Origin: Streptomyces poonensis
GTDB lineage: Bacteria; Actinomycetota; Actinomycetes; Streptomycetales; Streptomycetaceae
Assembly (NCBI RefSeq): GCF_014650915.1
Contig: NZ_BMVW01000004.1
Location: 62,001-126,000 of the forward strand
DNA length: 64,000 nucleotides
Direction of reading: 5' to 3'
In this document: positions 41,251 to 49,855 of the stretch, piece after piece
Position numbering within the stretch: position 1 is the stretch's first letter
Layout of the letters: each line of letters opens with the position of its first letter
Position numbers and translations under genes: made by a program
Notes under the pieces: generated by a model
What the model was told of the DNA's origin: nothing
The model's input: the letters and a program-made list of their open reading frames with translations, nothing else
The model's database searches: none

Positions 41251-42024
41251 ATGTCCACCTCGTTCCTCCCACGCCGCTCGGGAGCGCGCTCCGGCGCCGT
41301 CGGCCTCGCGGCGCTCGCCGTCACGGGAATCGCCCTTTTCGCAGCCCCCGGCGCCGTCGCGGCTCCCGGTGACAACGGGGACGTCACGCCTCGGGTGCAG
41401 GGCGTGGCCGTCGCCCCGCAGAACGGTCAGCCGGCGGTCTGCCGGTTCCAGCTCGAGGCCACCGGCTTCGACACGGTCCAGGGTCTCGACTGGACCATCG
41501 AGCCCCAGCCCGCCAAGCCCGGCGGCAGCGCGCTCTCCGGCTCCCTCTCCCTCGTCAAGGGAGCGGGCAAGTCCGAGCCCCTGACGGCTCCGGAGGGGGC
41601 GTACCGGCTCACCTGGAAGATGCTCGGCGGGGCGGGCGCGGGCAAGCAGAAGGACTTCAAGGCGGAGTGCTCGGACTCCAGGCAGTCCGCTGCCAGCCCC
41701 AGCGCCGCCAGCCCCGGTGCGGCGTCCCCCGGCGCGGCGAGCCCCGGTACCGCCAGGCCCGGCGCCGTCAGCCCGAGCGCCGTGAGCCCGGGCGTCGTCA
41801 GCCCGAGCGCCGCGACTCCCAGCGCCGCCCGTCCGCGCGCGACCGTGAGCAACGCCGCCGGTCCGCAGGCCGCGATCGGTCCCAACGGCGGGCCGCCCGC
41901 CGGTGGCGGCGGCCTCGCGCAGGACTTCTCGACGGTCGCGGGCGCGGCGGCCGTCGGCTCGGCCGCGATCGGCGGTGCGATGTACCTCCGGATGCGCCGT
42001 CGGCGCGCCGATGGCGCTGCGTAG
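41251..42024 (+). CDS. Secreted repeat-rich protein with C-terminal membrane anchor (possible sortase substrate)
   Basis: A 257-aa exported protein. It has a signal peptide to about residue 38, then a compact domain of about 100 residues with a Cys pair (VCRFQLEATGFD and AECSDS). A Ser-Pro-Ala/Gly repeat stalk follows (about 148-200), then a Gly-rich segment, a hydrophobic helix (about 228-247) and an MRRRR tail. This is the layout of a cell-wall-sorted protein, but no LPxTG or LAxTG is visible; the sequence before the helix is GLAQDFS. GGAGG precedes the ATG. It overlaps the sortase gene by 14 bp, a strong hint of a functional pair. Confidence 0.8.
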   Translation: MSTSFLPRRSGARSGAVGLAALAVTGIALFAAPGAVAAPGDNGDVTPRVQGVAVAPQNGQPAVCRFQLEATGFDTVQGLDWTIEPQPAKPGGSALSGSLSLVKGAGKSEPLTAPEGAYRLTWKMLGGAGAGKQKDFKAECSDSRQSAASPSAASPGAASPGAASPGTARPGAVSPSAVSPGVVSPSAATPSAARPRATVSNAAGPQAAIGPNGGPPAGGGGLAQDFSTVAGAAAVGSAAIGGAMYLRMRRRRADGAA

Positions 42025-42865
42025 AGGCGTCCAGCGGCCCTGGCTCCGGAGGCGCGCCTACCGCCTGGCGAGGACGGTCGTGGTGGCCGTCTCGCTGCTG
42101 GTGGGCGGCGTCTGGTGGGCGCAGGACGACGAGCCCGCCGAGGTGGCCGGGGCCCGGACCGACGCGCGTGGTGCGGGGGCACCACGCGCGTCGGAGTCCT
42201 CGGGGGCCGTGTCCGCCCCGCCGGCCTCCACCCCGTCGGCTCACCGGTCACCGGTCTCCGCCTCGCCGGCCCGTACCCCCTCGGTCCCCGCCTCGCCGGC
42301 GTCGCCCGGCGGGGCGCCGGCCCGCCCGGCGCCCGCCGGCTCCGCCTCCGCCCGTCCTTCGTCCCCCGGCGCGCCGCGGCCGCTGCCGCGGTCCCGGGCG
42401 GTCCGCGTCGACATCCCGTACCTCGACATCGAGGCGCCCGTCACGGGCCTGCGCCTCGACGACCGGCGCCGGCTGCCCGCGCCCGACGAGAGCAGGCCCG
42501 AACTGGTCGGCTGGTACGAGCAGGGCCCGGCACCCGGCGGCCCCGGCACGGCGGTCGTCGTCGGCCACCGTGACACCCGGAGGGGGCCGGCCGTCTTCGC
42601 GGCGCTCGGCGCGCTCGGTCCCGGCCACGTCGTGGAGGTACGGCGCGCGGACGGGCGTACCGCCGTCTACACCGTGGACACCGTGCGGACGTTCGAGAAG
42701 GACGGCTTCCCGAACGAGGAGGTGTACGGCCGGCGGGACCGCCCGGAGCTGCGCGTGATCACCTGTGGCGGCGACTACGACCGCGAGAGCGGCTACAACA
42801 GCAACATCGTCGTCTTCGCGCACCTTACGGCGGTCAGGGAGCCGGGCGGCGAGGTCGGCTTCTGA
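42011..42865 (+). CDS. Class F-like sortase
   Basis: A 284-aa membrane-anchored transpeptidase. One N-terminal helix (about 22-38) is followed by a Pro/Ser/Ala-rich spacer (40-128) and the sortase barrel (130-280). Catalytic residues are His186 (VVGHRDT), Cys252 (LRVITCGG) and Arg258 (GGDYDRESG). The closing NSNIVVFAHL and ITCGGDYDRESGYN pattern matches class F sortases as I recall them. ATG 42011 overlaps the end of the upstream secreted-protein gene. It probably attaches that protein, or unlinked substrates, to the cell surface; the LPMO earlier in the window carries a class E-type motif instead. Confidence 0.87.
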   Translation: MALRRGVQRPWLRRRAYRLARTVVVAVSLLVGGVWWAQDDEPAEVAGARTDARGAGAPRASESSGAVSAPPASTPSAHRSPVSASPARTPSVPASPASPGGAPARPAPAGSASARPSSPGAPRPLPRSRAVRVDIPYLDIEAPVTGLRLDDRRRLPAPDESRPELVGWYEQGPAPGGPGTAVVVGHRDTRRGPAVFAALGALGPGHVVEVRRADGRTAVYTVDTVRTFEKDGFPNEEVYGRRDRPELRVITCGGDYDRESGYNSNIVVFAHLTAVREPGGEVGF

Positions 42866-42941
42866 CGTTCCCCGGCGCGCTGGGGGTGTGGTGGCGGCGC
42901 GGCGGGGCGAGTACTCCTGGACGGACCCCTCTGGTGACAGA

Positions 42942-42960
42942 AAACTATCGTCGCTAGTTT
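42942..42960. promoter_or_regulatory. TetR-type operator upstream of the aldehyde/alcohol dehydrogenase operon
   Basis: AAACTATCGTCGCTAGTTT: perfect 6-bp arms AAACTA/TAGTTT around 7 bp, 64 bp upstream of the aldehyde dehydrogenase ATG. The same arms and spacing recur at 48138-48156 next to a tetR gene. Confidence 0.75.
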
Positions 42961-43023
42961 AGGGGGCCGGGTCGACGGCGACCGATCGCCGCGGCCGACG
43001 ATGCCCGCCCCGGGGAGGACACG

Positions 43024-44412
43024 ATGAAGGCACACGACGGCATGTACATCGACGGCGCCTGGCGGCCCGCCGCCGGGACGGACACGATCGAGGTCGTGAA
43101 CCCCGCCGACGAGCAGGTGATCGCCCGGGTCCCGGCGGGCACGGCCGAGGACGTCGACGCCGCCGTACGAGCCGCGCGCGCCGCCCTCCCCGCCTGGGCC
43201 GCCACCCCGCCCGCCGCACGCGGCGCCGTCCTCGGCGCCCTGCGCGACGCGCTCGCCGGCCGCCTGGACGAGATCGCCGGGACGGTCACGGCGGAGCTGG
43301 GCTCGCCGCTCGCGTTCTCGCAGAAGGTGCAGGTCGGGATGCCGGTCATGGTGGCCGGGTCGTACGCCGAGCTGGCCGCGGCGTACCCCTTCGAGGAGAA
43401 GGTGGGGAACTCCACCGTCTACCAGGAGCCGGTCGGCGTCGTCGCCGCGATCACCCCCTGGAACTACCCGCTCCACCAGATCGTCGCCAAGGTCGCCCCC
43501 GCGCTGGCCGCGGGCTGCACGGTCGTCCTCAAGCCCGCCGAGGACACCCCGCTGACGGCGCAGCTCTTCGCCGAGGCCGCCCACGAGGCGGGCGTCCCGG
43601 CCGGCGTCCTCAACCTCGTCACCGGCCTCGGCCCGGTCGCGGGCCAGGCCCTCGCCGAGCACGCGGGCGTGGACCTGGTCTCCTTCACCGGTTCCACGGC
43701 GGTCGGCCGGCGGATCGGCGCGACGGCGGGCGCGGCGGTGAAGCGCGTGGCCCTGGAACTGGGCGGCAAGTCCGCCAACGTCATCCTGCCGAGCGCCGAC
43801 CTCGCCAAGGCGGTCAACGTCGGCGTCGCCAACGTCATGTCCAACTCCGGCCAGACGTGCAGCGCCTGGACGCGCATGCTGGTGCACACCTCCCAGTACG
43901 AGGAGGCGGTCGAACTCGCCGCCGCTGCCGCCGCGAAGTACGGCGACCGCATCGGTCCCCTCGTCAACGCGGGGCAGCAGGAACGCGTGCGCGGATACAT
44001 CGAGAAGGGGATCGCGGAGGGCGCGCGGCTGGTCGCGGGCGGCCCGGAGGCCCCGCGCGAGCGTGGCTACTACGTCAGCCCGACCGTCTTCGCGGACGTG
44101 ACGCCGGAGATGACGATCGCGCAGGAGGAGATCTTCGGCCCGGTGCTGTCGATCCTCCGGTACGAGGACGAGGACGACGCCGTACGGATCGCCAACGGCA
44201 CGGTGTACGGGCTCGCGGGCGCCGTGTGGGCCGGGGAGGAGGCGGAGGCGGTGGCCTTCGCGCGGCGGCTGGAGACCGGGCAGGTGGACATCAACGGCGG
44301 GCGCTTCAACCCCCTCGCGCCCTTCGGCGGGTACAAGCAGTCGGGCGTCGGGCGGGAGCTCGGTGCGCACGGGCTGTCCGAGTACCTGCAGACCAAGTCC
44401 CTCCAGTTCTGA
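43024..44412 (+). CDS. NAD(P)-dependent aldehyde dehydrogenase
   Basis: A 462-aa ALDH-superfamily enzyme oxidising an aldehyde to its acid. It has ITPWNYPL, the cofactor loop FTGSTAVGRRI, general base Glu245 (LELGGKS), nucleophile Cys279 (NSGQTCSA) and EEIFGPVLSI. The general fold is closest to betaine-aldehyde or gamma-aminobutyraldehyde/vanillin-type members, but the substrate cannot be fixed. GGGGAGGA precedes the ATG. It forms an operon with the downstream zinc alcohol dehydrogenase (53-bp gap), so alcohol to aldehyde to acid conversion is likely. A TetR operator lies upstream. Confidence 0.93.
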   Translation: MKAHDGMYIDGAWRPAAGTDTIEVVNPADEQVIARVPAGTAEDVDAAVRAARAALPAWAATPPAARGAVLGALRDALAGRLDEIAGTVTAELGSPLAFSQKVQVGMPVMVAGSYAELAAAYPFEEKVGNSTVYQEPVGVVAAITPWNYPLHQIVAKVAPALAAGCTVVLKPAEDTPLTAQLFAEAAHEAGVPAGVLNLVTGLGPVAGQALAEHAGVDLVSFTGSTAVGRRIGATAGAAVKRVALELGGKSANVILPSADLAKAVNVGVANVMSNSGQTCSAWTRMLVHTSQYEEAVELAAAAAAKYGDRIGPLVNAGQQERVRGYIEKGIAEGARLVAGGPEAPRERGYYVSPTVFADVTPEMTIAQEEIFGPVLSILRYEDEDDAVRIANGTVYGLAGAVWAGEEAEAVAFARRLETGQVDINGGRFNPLAPFGGYKQSGVGRELGAHGLSEYLQTKSLQF

Positions 44413-44465
44413 TTCCGTCCTGCCGATCCCGTCCTGCTGATCCAGTCCCAAGGGAGTCACCCGCC

Positions 44466-45560
44466 ATGGCCGTCCGTGCCGTCCGCGCCGTCGTAGTGCC
44501 CGCCGTCGGAGCCCCGCTGGAGATCACCGGGATCGACCTGCCGGACCCCGGTCCCGGCCAGGTCCGTATCCGGCTCGCCGCCGCCGGGGTCTGCCACTCC
44601 GACCTGTCCCTGTCCGACGGCACCCTGCGGGTGCCGGTCCCCGCCGTCCTCGGCCACGAGGGCGCGGGCACGGTCGTCACCGTGGGCGAGGGCGTCACGC
44701 ACCTCGCGCCCGGCGACGGCGTGGTCCTCAACTGGGCGCCCTCCTGCGGCACCTGCCACCCCTGCTCGCTCGGCGAGGTCTGGCTGTGCGCCGACGCCCT
44801 CAGCGGCGCCGCCGACGTGCACGCCCACCGTGCCGACGACGGCACCGGCCTGCACCCCGGCCTGAACGTCGCCGCGTTCGCCGAGGAGACGGTCGTACCC
44901 GCCTCCTGCGTCCTGCCCGCCCCGGACGGCGTCCCGCTCACCGACGCCGCCCTGCTCGGCTGCGCGGTCCTCACCGGCTACGGCGCCGTCCACCACGCGG
45001 CGAAGGTCCGGCCCGGCGAGACGGTCGCCGTGTTCGGCGTCGGGGGAGTGGGCCTGGCCACCCTCCAGGCGGCCCGGATCGCGGGCGCGTCGAAGATCGT
45101 CGCCGTCGACGTCTCCCCGGAGAAGGAGGAGCTGGCCCGCGCGGCCGGCGCCACCGACTACGTGCTCGCCTCCGACACCACGGCCCGCGAGATCCGCGCC
45201 CTCACCGGCAAGCAGGGCGTCGACGTGGCCGTGGAGTGCGTGGGCCGCGCGGTCACCATTCGCACGGCCTGGGAGTCCACCCGGCGCGGCGGCCGTACGA
45301 CGGTCGTCGGCATCGGCGGCAAGGACCAGCAGGTCACCTTCAACGCCCTGGAGATCTTCCACTGGGGCCGCACCCTGTCCGGCTGTGTCTACGGCAACGC
45401 GAACCCGGCCGAGGACCTGCCGGTGCTGGCCGAGCACATCCGGGCCGGCCGGCTGGACCTCGGCGCCCTGGTGACCGAGCACATCGCGCTGGACGGCATA
45501 CCGGCCGCCTTCGAGAACATGCGGGCGGGCAAGGGCGGCCGGGCGCTGGTGGTGTTCTAG
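44466..45560 (+). CDS. Zinc-dependent alcohol dehydrogenase (MDR family)
   Basis: A 364-aa medium-chain dehydrogenase. Catalytic zinc ligands are in GVCHSD and GHEGAG. The structural-zinc loop is reduced to CGTCHPCSLGEVWLC, still with four Cys. The Rossmann motif is VFGVGGVGLATLQ. The C-terminal segment IFHWGRTLSGCVYGNANPAEDLP resembles mycothiol/glutathione-dependent or class III-type enzymes. AGGGAG precedes the ATG. It follows the aldehyde dehydrogenase in the same operon under the AAACTA-N7-TAGTTT operator. The natural alcohol is unknown. Confidence 0.93.
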   Translation: MAVRAVRAVVVPAVGAPLEITGIDLPDPGPGQVRIRLAAAGVCHSDLSLSDGTLRVPVPAVLGHEGAGTVVTVGEGVTHLAPGDGVVLNWAPSCGTCHPCSLGEVWLCADALSGAADVHAHRADDGTGLHPGLNVAAFAEETVVPASCVLPAPDGVPLTDAALLGCAVLTGYGAVHHAAKVRPGETVAVFGVGGVGLATLQAARIAGASKIVAVDVSPEKEELARAAGATDYVLASDTTAREIRALTGKQGVDVAVECVGRAVTIRTAWESTRRGGRTTVVGIGGKDQQVTFNALEIFHWGRTLSGCVYGNANPAEDLPVLAEHIRAGRLDLGALVTEHIALDGIPAAFENMRAGKGGRALVVF

Positions 45561-45591
45561 CGGGCGTCCCGCCCCGCCCGGCCGGGCGTGC

Positions 45592-46545
45592 TCACGCCGA
45601 CTCCGGGGTGCGCTCGGGCCGCGGTTCCGCCACGTCCGGCGCTGTCGCGGCCCGAGCCGTCCGCGACCGCGACACCGCCACCCCCGCCAGACACAGCACC
45701 CCGCCCACCAGCGTGAACAGCCCCGGCACCTCGCCGAGCGCCACCCACGACATCACCACGACCAGGGCCGGAACCGCGTACGTCGTCGCGCCCATCCGGC
45801 TCGCGGTCGTCCGGGCCAGGGCGTACGCCCACGTGGTGAAGGCCAGGGCCGTCGGGAACACACCCAGATAGACCATGTTGAGCGTCGCGGAGACCGGCGC
45901 GTCGGCCGCCTCGGACACCAGCTGCCCGGCGAACGGCAGACAGAGCACCGCCCCGACCAGGCACCCGAACGTCGTCGCCTGGAGCGCGCTCGCCCGCGCC
46001 AGGGCCGGCTTCTGGGCGACGACACCGCCGGCGTACGCGACTGCCGCCAGCAGACACAGCACCACCCCGAACACCGAGGAACCGCCCCCGCCCGACATGG
46101 ACAGCCCCACGGTCACCGCACCGGCGAACGACACCGCCATCCCCGCCAGCAGCCGCGGCGGCATCGCGTCCCCGAGCAGCCGGGCGCCGAGCAGCGCGAT
46201 GAGCAGCGGGCCGACGTTCACGACCAGGGCGGCGGTACCGGCGTCCACCTGCTGCTCGCCCCAGTTCAGGACCACCATGTAGAAGCCGAACCAGAGCACC
46301 CCCGATATCGCGATCCCGCGCCAGGCCGAGCGCGGCGGCCACCCTTCCCGCCGTACGAGACAGATCGCCCCCAGTGTCAGGGCACCGGCCAGCAGCCGCC
46401 CGAGGGCCAGTGCGCCCGGCGAGTACGCGGCACCCGCGCTGCGGATCGAGACGAAGGCGGAGGCCCACAGCACCACGGTGACGGCGGCGGCGCCCGCGGC
46501 GAGCAGCTCCGTCCGGCGGGCCGGGTGTGAGAAGGGGTGGTTCAT
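45592..46545 (-). CDS. EamA/DMT superfamily transporter
   Basis: A 317-aa protein with ten helices in two EamA repeats (WASAFVSIRSAGAAYSP in the first, VYLGVFPTALAFTTWAYALART in the second). It is probably an exporter of amino acids or other small metabolites. Two ATGs are adjacent; the second (46545) has GGGAG at usable spacing. It is downstream of an ArsR-type regulator on the same strand (119-bp gap), which may control it, and converges on the alcohol dehydrogenase gene with 31 bp between. Confidence 0.9.
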   Translation of the reverse strand: MNHPFSHPARRTELLAAGAAAVTVVLWASAFVSIRSAGAAYSPGALALGRLLAGALTLGAICLVRREGWPPRSAWRGIAISGVLWFGFYMVVLNWGEQQVDAGTAALVVNVGPLLIALLGARLLGDAMPPRLLAGMAVSFAGAVTVGLSMSGGGGSSVFGVVLCLLAAVAYAGGVVAQKPALARASALQATTFGCLVGAVLCLPFAGQLVSEAADAPVSATLNMVYLGVFPTALAFTTWAYALARTTASRMGATTYAVPALVVVMSWVALGEVPGLFTLVGGVLCLAGVAVSRSRTARAATAPDVAEPRPERTPESA

Positions 46546-46664
46546 CATGCTCCCGAGGTTAGGGAAGAGACGGTTCGAGGGCTCGCGTATTTCGGACGGC
46601 GCAGGGCACCGGACGATGCTGTGCAAGGGAGCCGGACGATTCTGTGCAGGGGGACGGGGCGGGC

Positions 46665-47378
46665 TCAGCGCAGCGCCGCCGCCCCGATGCCCAGCAGGCC
46701 GGACAGGGCCTGCTCGCCGGCCTCCGTCACCTTGACCGCCCGCCCGGAGCCGATGCGCACGCACCAGCCCGCGTCCAGCGCGTGCCGGCACAGCGCCGCG
46801 CCCGCGACGCCCGCGAGATGCGGACGGCGCTCGGTCCAGTCGAGGCAGGCACGGGCCAGCGGGCGGCGCCCGGTGCGGTCGAGGCGGATCCCGGCGGAGC
46901 CGAACCAGGCCAGCCCCGCCTCGGTGAGCGCGAAGCCGGTGTCCTGGACCAGCAGCCCGCGTGCGGTGAACGCGTCGGTGAGCGCGATACCGAGCCGCCC
47001 GGCCAGGTGGTCGTAGCAGGTACGGCCGCGCGCCAGCGCCGACCCGGCGCTCGACTCCCGCAGCGTGCGCGGGCGCCGGGCCCCGGCCTCCGGCGCCACC
47101 TGCGCGGCCAGGTCCTCCACCAGCTGTGCGACCCGCGCGCCGGCCAGCCGTACGTACCGGTGCCGGCCCTGCCGTTCCTCGGCGAGCAGCCCGCCCGCGA
47201 CCAGCTTGCCCAGATGCTCGCTCAGCGTGGACGGGGCGACACCCGCGTGCCGCGCCAGCTCCCCGGCGGTCCACGCCCGCCCGTCGAGCAGCGCCAGCAG
47301 ACAGGCGGCCCGCGTCTCGTCGGCGATCAGGCCGGCCAGCCGGGCGAGTCCCGGTGCTCCGGCGTCCTTGGAGGTCAT
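46665..47378 (-). CDS. ArsR-type winged-helix regulator with C-terminal extension
   Basis: A 237-aa protein. Residues 10-95 are an ArsR/SmtB HTH (RAACLLALLDGRAWTAGELARHAGVAPSTLSEHLGKLVAGGLLAEERQGRHRYVRL in outline). The remaining 140 residues form a second helical domain with CYDHLAGRLGIALTDAF and WTERRPHLAGVAGAAL, seen in a DUF-type actinobacterial ArsR subgroup with no metal-site cysteines. It probably senses an organic ligand and controls the downstream EamA transporter. ATG 47378 is preceded by GGGATCC. Confidence 0.87.
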   Translation of the reverse strand: MTSKDAGAPGLARLAGLIADETRAACLLALLDGRAWTAGELARHAGVAPSTLSEHLGKLVAGGLLAEERQGRHRYVRLAGARVAQLVEDLAAQVAPEAGARRPRTLRESSAGSALARGRTCYDHLAGRLGIALTDAFTARGLLVQDTGFALTEAGLAWFGSAGIRLDRTGRRPLARACLDWTERRPHLAGVAGAALCRHALDAGWCVRIGSGRAVKVTEAGEQALSGLLGIGAAALR

Positions 47379-47439
47379 GGATCCCAGCATGCGGTACGGA
47401 CGCTTCGGTGCCCGCCGAAGTGTTCCGCGCCGCAGTTCT

Positions 47440-48111
47440 CTACGCGGATGCGTTCTGGGCGGATGCGTCCTGGGCAATCGACCTCACCTGCTCGTACTGC
47501 TGCGCCAGCCCGTCCAGCAGCGCCGTCAGACCGGTCTCGAAGGCCCGCTCGTCGATCTTCTCCTGCCGGTCGGCGAGGAGATGGGCCTGGCCGAGGTGGG
47601 GGTAGTCGGCGGGGTCGTAGGCCGCCTCGTCGTCCACGAAGCCGCCGGCGAAGGAGCCGAGGGCCGAGCCCATGATGAAGTAGCGCATCAGGGCGCCGAT
47701 GGAGGTGGCCTGGGCCGGGGGCCAGCCCGCCTGGACCATGGCGCCGAAGACCGCGTCCGCGAGGCGCAGGCCGGCCGGGCGGCGGCCGGGGCCGCGGGCG
47801 AGGACCGGGACGATGTTGGGGTGGTCGCGCAGGGCCGCCCGGTAGGAGACGGCCCAGTCGTGCAGGGCGGTCCGCCAGTCCCGGCCGTCCTCGAACATCG
47901 ACAGGTCGACCTGCGCGCTCACCGAGTCCGCGACCGCCTCCAGGATCTCGTCCTTGGTGCGGAAGTGGTTGTAGAGGGACGGGCCGCTGACACCCAGTTC
48001 GGCGGCGAGGCGGCGGGTGGAGAGGGATGCCAGGCCCTCGCCGTCGACCAGCTCCCGTGCCACGGCGACGATCCGGTCGGTGCTCAGGAGGGGCTTGCGC
48101 GGTCGGGCCAT
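47440..48111 (-). CDS. TetR family regulator (proposed controller of two operons)
   Basis: A 223-aa repressor. HTH residues 12-58 (DRIVAVARELVDGEGLASLSTRRLAAELGVSGPSLYNHFRTKDEIL in outline), with a TetR_C-type ligand domain. The tail ends in a short duplicated AQDASAQNASA encoded by a 15-bp repeat. ATG 48111 or 48120 may be the start; no Shine-Dalgarno is visible, so the message could be leaderless. It is divergent from an acyl-CoA dehydrogenase with the palindrome AAACTAGCAGTGTTAGTTT between them. The same palindrome arms precede the aldehyde/alcohol dehydrogenase operon 5 kb away. Confidence 0.9.
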   Translation of the reverse strand: MARPRKPLLSTDRIVAVARELVDGEGLASLSTRRLAAELGVSGPSLYNHFRTKDEILEAVADSVSAQVDLSMFEDGRDWRTALHDWAVSYRAALRDHPNIVPVLARGPGRRPAGLRLADAVFGAMVQAGWPPAQATSIGALMRYFIMGSALGSFAGGFVDDEAAYDPADYPHLGQAHLLADRQEKIDERAFETGLTALLDGLAQQYEQVRSIAQDASAQNASA

Positions 48112-48137
48112 GGCGCACATAGTAGGGCTGCGCCGTA

Positions 48138-48156
48138 AAACTAGCAGTGTTAGTTT
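48138..48156. promoter_or_regulatory. TetR operator between tetR and acyl-CoA dehydrogenase genes
   Basis: AAACTAGCAGTGTTAGTTT with perfect AAACTA/TAGTTT arms and a 7-bp centre, same architecture as 42942-42960. It lies 18-27 bp upstream of tetR and 70 bp upstream of the dehydrogenase. Confidence 0.8.
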
Positions 48157-48225
48157 CTGTGCGTCGCTTCGTGGGCCGCCTTCGTGGACCGCCTTCCCGG
48201 TTCCCTTCTTGTGGGGTGACATTTC

Positions 48226-49377
48226 GTGAACCTTGAGCTCAGCGAGGAGCAGGTCGCCGTGCGGCGGCTCGCCAGGGACTTCGTCGAGGGCGAGATCGCC
48301 CCGTATGTCGTCGAGTGGGACCGGGCCGAGGCCGTGGACCGCTCGATCGTGAAGAAGCTCGGCGAGGTCGGCTTCCTCGGGCTCACGATCGACGAGGAGT
48401 ACGGCGGCAGCGGCGGCGACCACCTCGCGTACTGCCTGGTGACCGAGGAGCTCGGGCGCGGCGACTCCTCCGTGCGCGGCATCGTGTCCGTGTCGCTGGG
48501 GCTGGTCGCCAAGACCGTCGCGTCCTGGGGGAACGAGGAACAGAAGCGCCGCTGGCTGCCCGGACTCACCTCGGGGGAGTACGTCGGCTGCTTCGGCCTC
48601 ACCGAACCCGGCACCGGCTCCGACGCGGGCAACCTGTCCACGCGCGCGGTGCGGGACGGCGACACGTACGTGATCAACGGCGCCAAGATGTTCATCACCA
48701 ACGGCACCTGGGCCGACGTCGTGCTGCTCTTCGCGCGGTCCACCGACGCCCCCGGGCACAAGGGTGTCTCCGCGTTCCTGGTGCCCACGGACACGCCCGG
48801 GCTGACCCGGCGGACGGTGCACGGCAAGCTCGGGCTGCGCGGGCAGGCCACCGCCGAGCTGGTCCTGGAGGACGTGCGGGTGCCCGTGAGCGCGATGCTC
48901 GGGCCCGAGGGCAAGGGGTTCGCCGTCGCGATGTCCGCGCTGGCCAAGGGGCGGATGTCGGTGGCGGCGGGGTGCGTCGGGATCGCCCAGGCCGCGCTGG
49001 ACGCCGCGGTGTCGTACGCGACCGAGCGCGAGCAGTTCGGCAAGACCATCGCCCACCACCAGCTGGTGCAGGAGCTGATCAGTGACATCGCCGTCGATGT
49101 CGACGCGGCGCGGCTGCTGACCTGGCGCGTCGCCGATCTGATCGACCGAGGGCAGCCCTTCGCCACCGAGTCCAGCAAGGCGAAGCTGTTCGCCTCCGAG
49201 GCCGCCGTGCGTGCCGCGAACAACGCGCTCCAGGTCTACGGCGGGTACGGCTACATCGACGAGTACCCGGTGGGGAAGCTGCTGCGGGACGCGCGCGTGA
49301 TGACCCTCTACGAGGGCACCAGCCAGATACAGAAGCTCGTCATCGGGCGGGCGCTGACCGGCGTCTCGGCTTTCTGA
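48226..49377 (+). CDS. Acyl-CoA dehydrogenase
   Basis: A 383-aa FAD-dependent dehydrogenase for the first step of beta-oxidation or branched-chain acyl-CoA breakdown. FAD-binding blocks are CFGLTEPGTGSDAGN and MFITNGTWAD. The catalytic base is Glu363 (TLYEGTSQIQ), in the short/medium-chain position. The start is GTG. It is divergent from tetR across a clear operator. The substrate is probably linked to the alcohol/aldehyde dehydrogenases carrying the same operator. Confidence 0.94.
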   Translation: MNLELSEEQVAVRRLARDFVEGEIAPYVVEWDRAEAVDRSIVKKLGEVGFLGLTIDEEYGGSGGDHLAYCLVTEELGRGDSSVRGIVSVSLGLVAKTVASWGNEEQKRRWLPGLTSGEYVGCFGLTEPGTGSDAGNLSTRAVRDGDTYVINGAKMFITNGTWADVVLLFARSTDAPGHKGVSAFLVPTDTPGLTRRTVHGKLGLRGQATAELVLEDVRVPVSAMLGPEGKGFAVAMSALAKGRMSVAAGCVGIAQAALDAAVSYATEREQFGKTIAHHQLVQELISDIAVDVDAARLLTWRVADLIDRGQPFATESSKAKLFASEAAVRAANNALQVYGGYGYIDEYPVGKLLRDARVMTLYEGTSQIQKLVIGRALTGVSAF

Positions 49378-49456
49378 TCCCGGTGCCCGCGTCTGAGTAG
49401 GCGGGTGAGTACTTCGGCGGATGTGGTTCCGGCCATGTCCGCCGATCCTTTTCCGC

Positions 49457-49744
49457 ATGAGTGAGACACCGGTCAAGCAGCAGTCCACGGCCGCCTTCTA
49501 CGGGCAGGCCGTCGCCTCGTTCGCCGTCGCCATGGCGGCCACGGCCGTCGGTATCTACCAGCTGGACGCGGACGCCTGGGTCCGGGGTTTCCTGGCCATC
49601 GCCGTGCTGTACCTCGTGACCTCGGCCTTCACCCTCGCCAAGGTGATCCGCGACCGGCAGGAGGCCGGGCAGATCGTCAGCCGGGTCGACCAGGCCCGGC
49701 TGGAGAAGCTCCTCTCCGAGCACGATCCCTTCGAGAAGCTGTGA
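49457..49744 (+). CDS. YiaA/YiaB two-helix membrane protein
   Basis: A 95-aa inner-membrane protein with two helices (about residues 18-36 and 42-62), matching the YiaA/B two-helix domain (VGIYQLDADAWVRGFLAIAVLYLVTSAFTLAKVIRD in outline), and a charged cytoplasmic tail. The molecular role is unknown in any organism I recall. It stands alone between an acyl-CoA dehydrogenase and a tetR gene. Confidence 0.85.
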   Translation: MSETPVKQQSTAAFYGQAVASFAVAMAATAVGIYQLDADAWVRGFLAIAVLYLVTSAFTLAKVIRDRQEAGQIVSRVDQARLEKLLSEHDPFEKL

Positions 49745-49791
49745 GGGTGTGCAGCTCCGATCCGTCGCCGCATACGCGCTGAGCGGGCTCT

Positions 49792-49807
49792 CTAAGCAAC
49801 CGCTCAC
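49792..49807. promoter_or_regulatory. Degenerate operator upstream of tetR/MaoC regulator
   Basis: CTAAGCAACCGCTCAC shares its left arm and centre with the perfect palindrome CTAAGCAACTGCTTAG upstream of the MaoC gene (51005-51020). It lies about 50 bp before the tetR ATG. Confidence 0.6.
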
Positions 49808-49855
49808 CTTCGGGGGTATGGTGTTCACCCTGCCACGGGAAGGGGCGAACGAGCG

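Noticed and set aside
47446-47475. 15-bp duplication at the end of the TetR gene as a mobile-element footprint
   Set aside because: It is in frame, short and without inverted repeats or target-site structure; simple slippage explains it.
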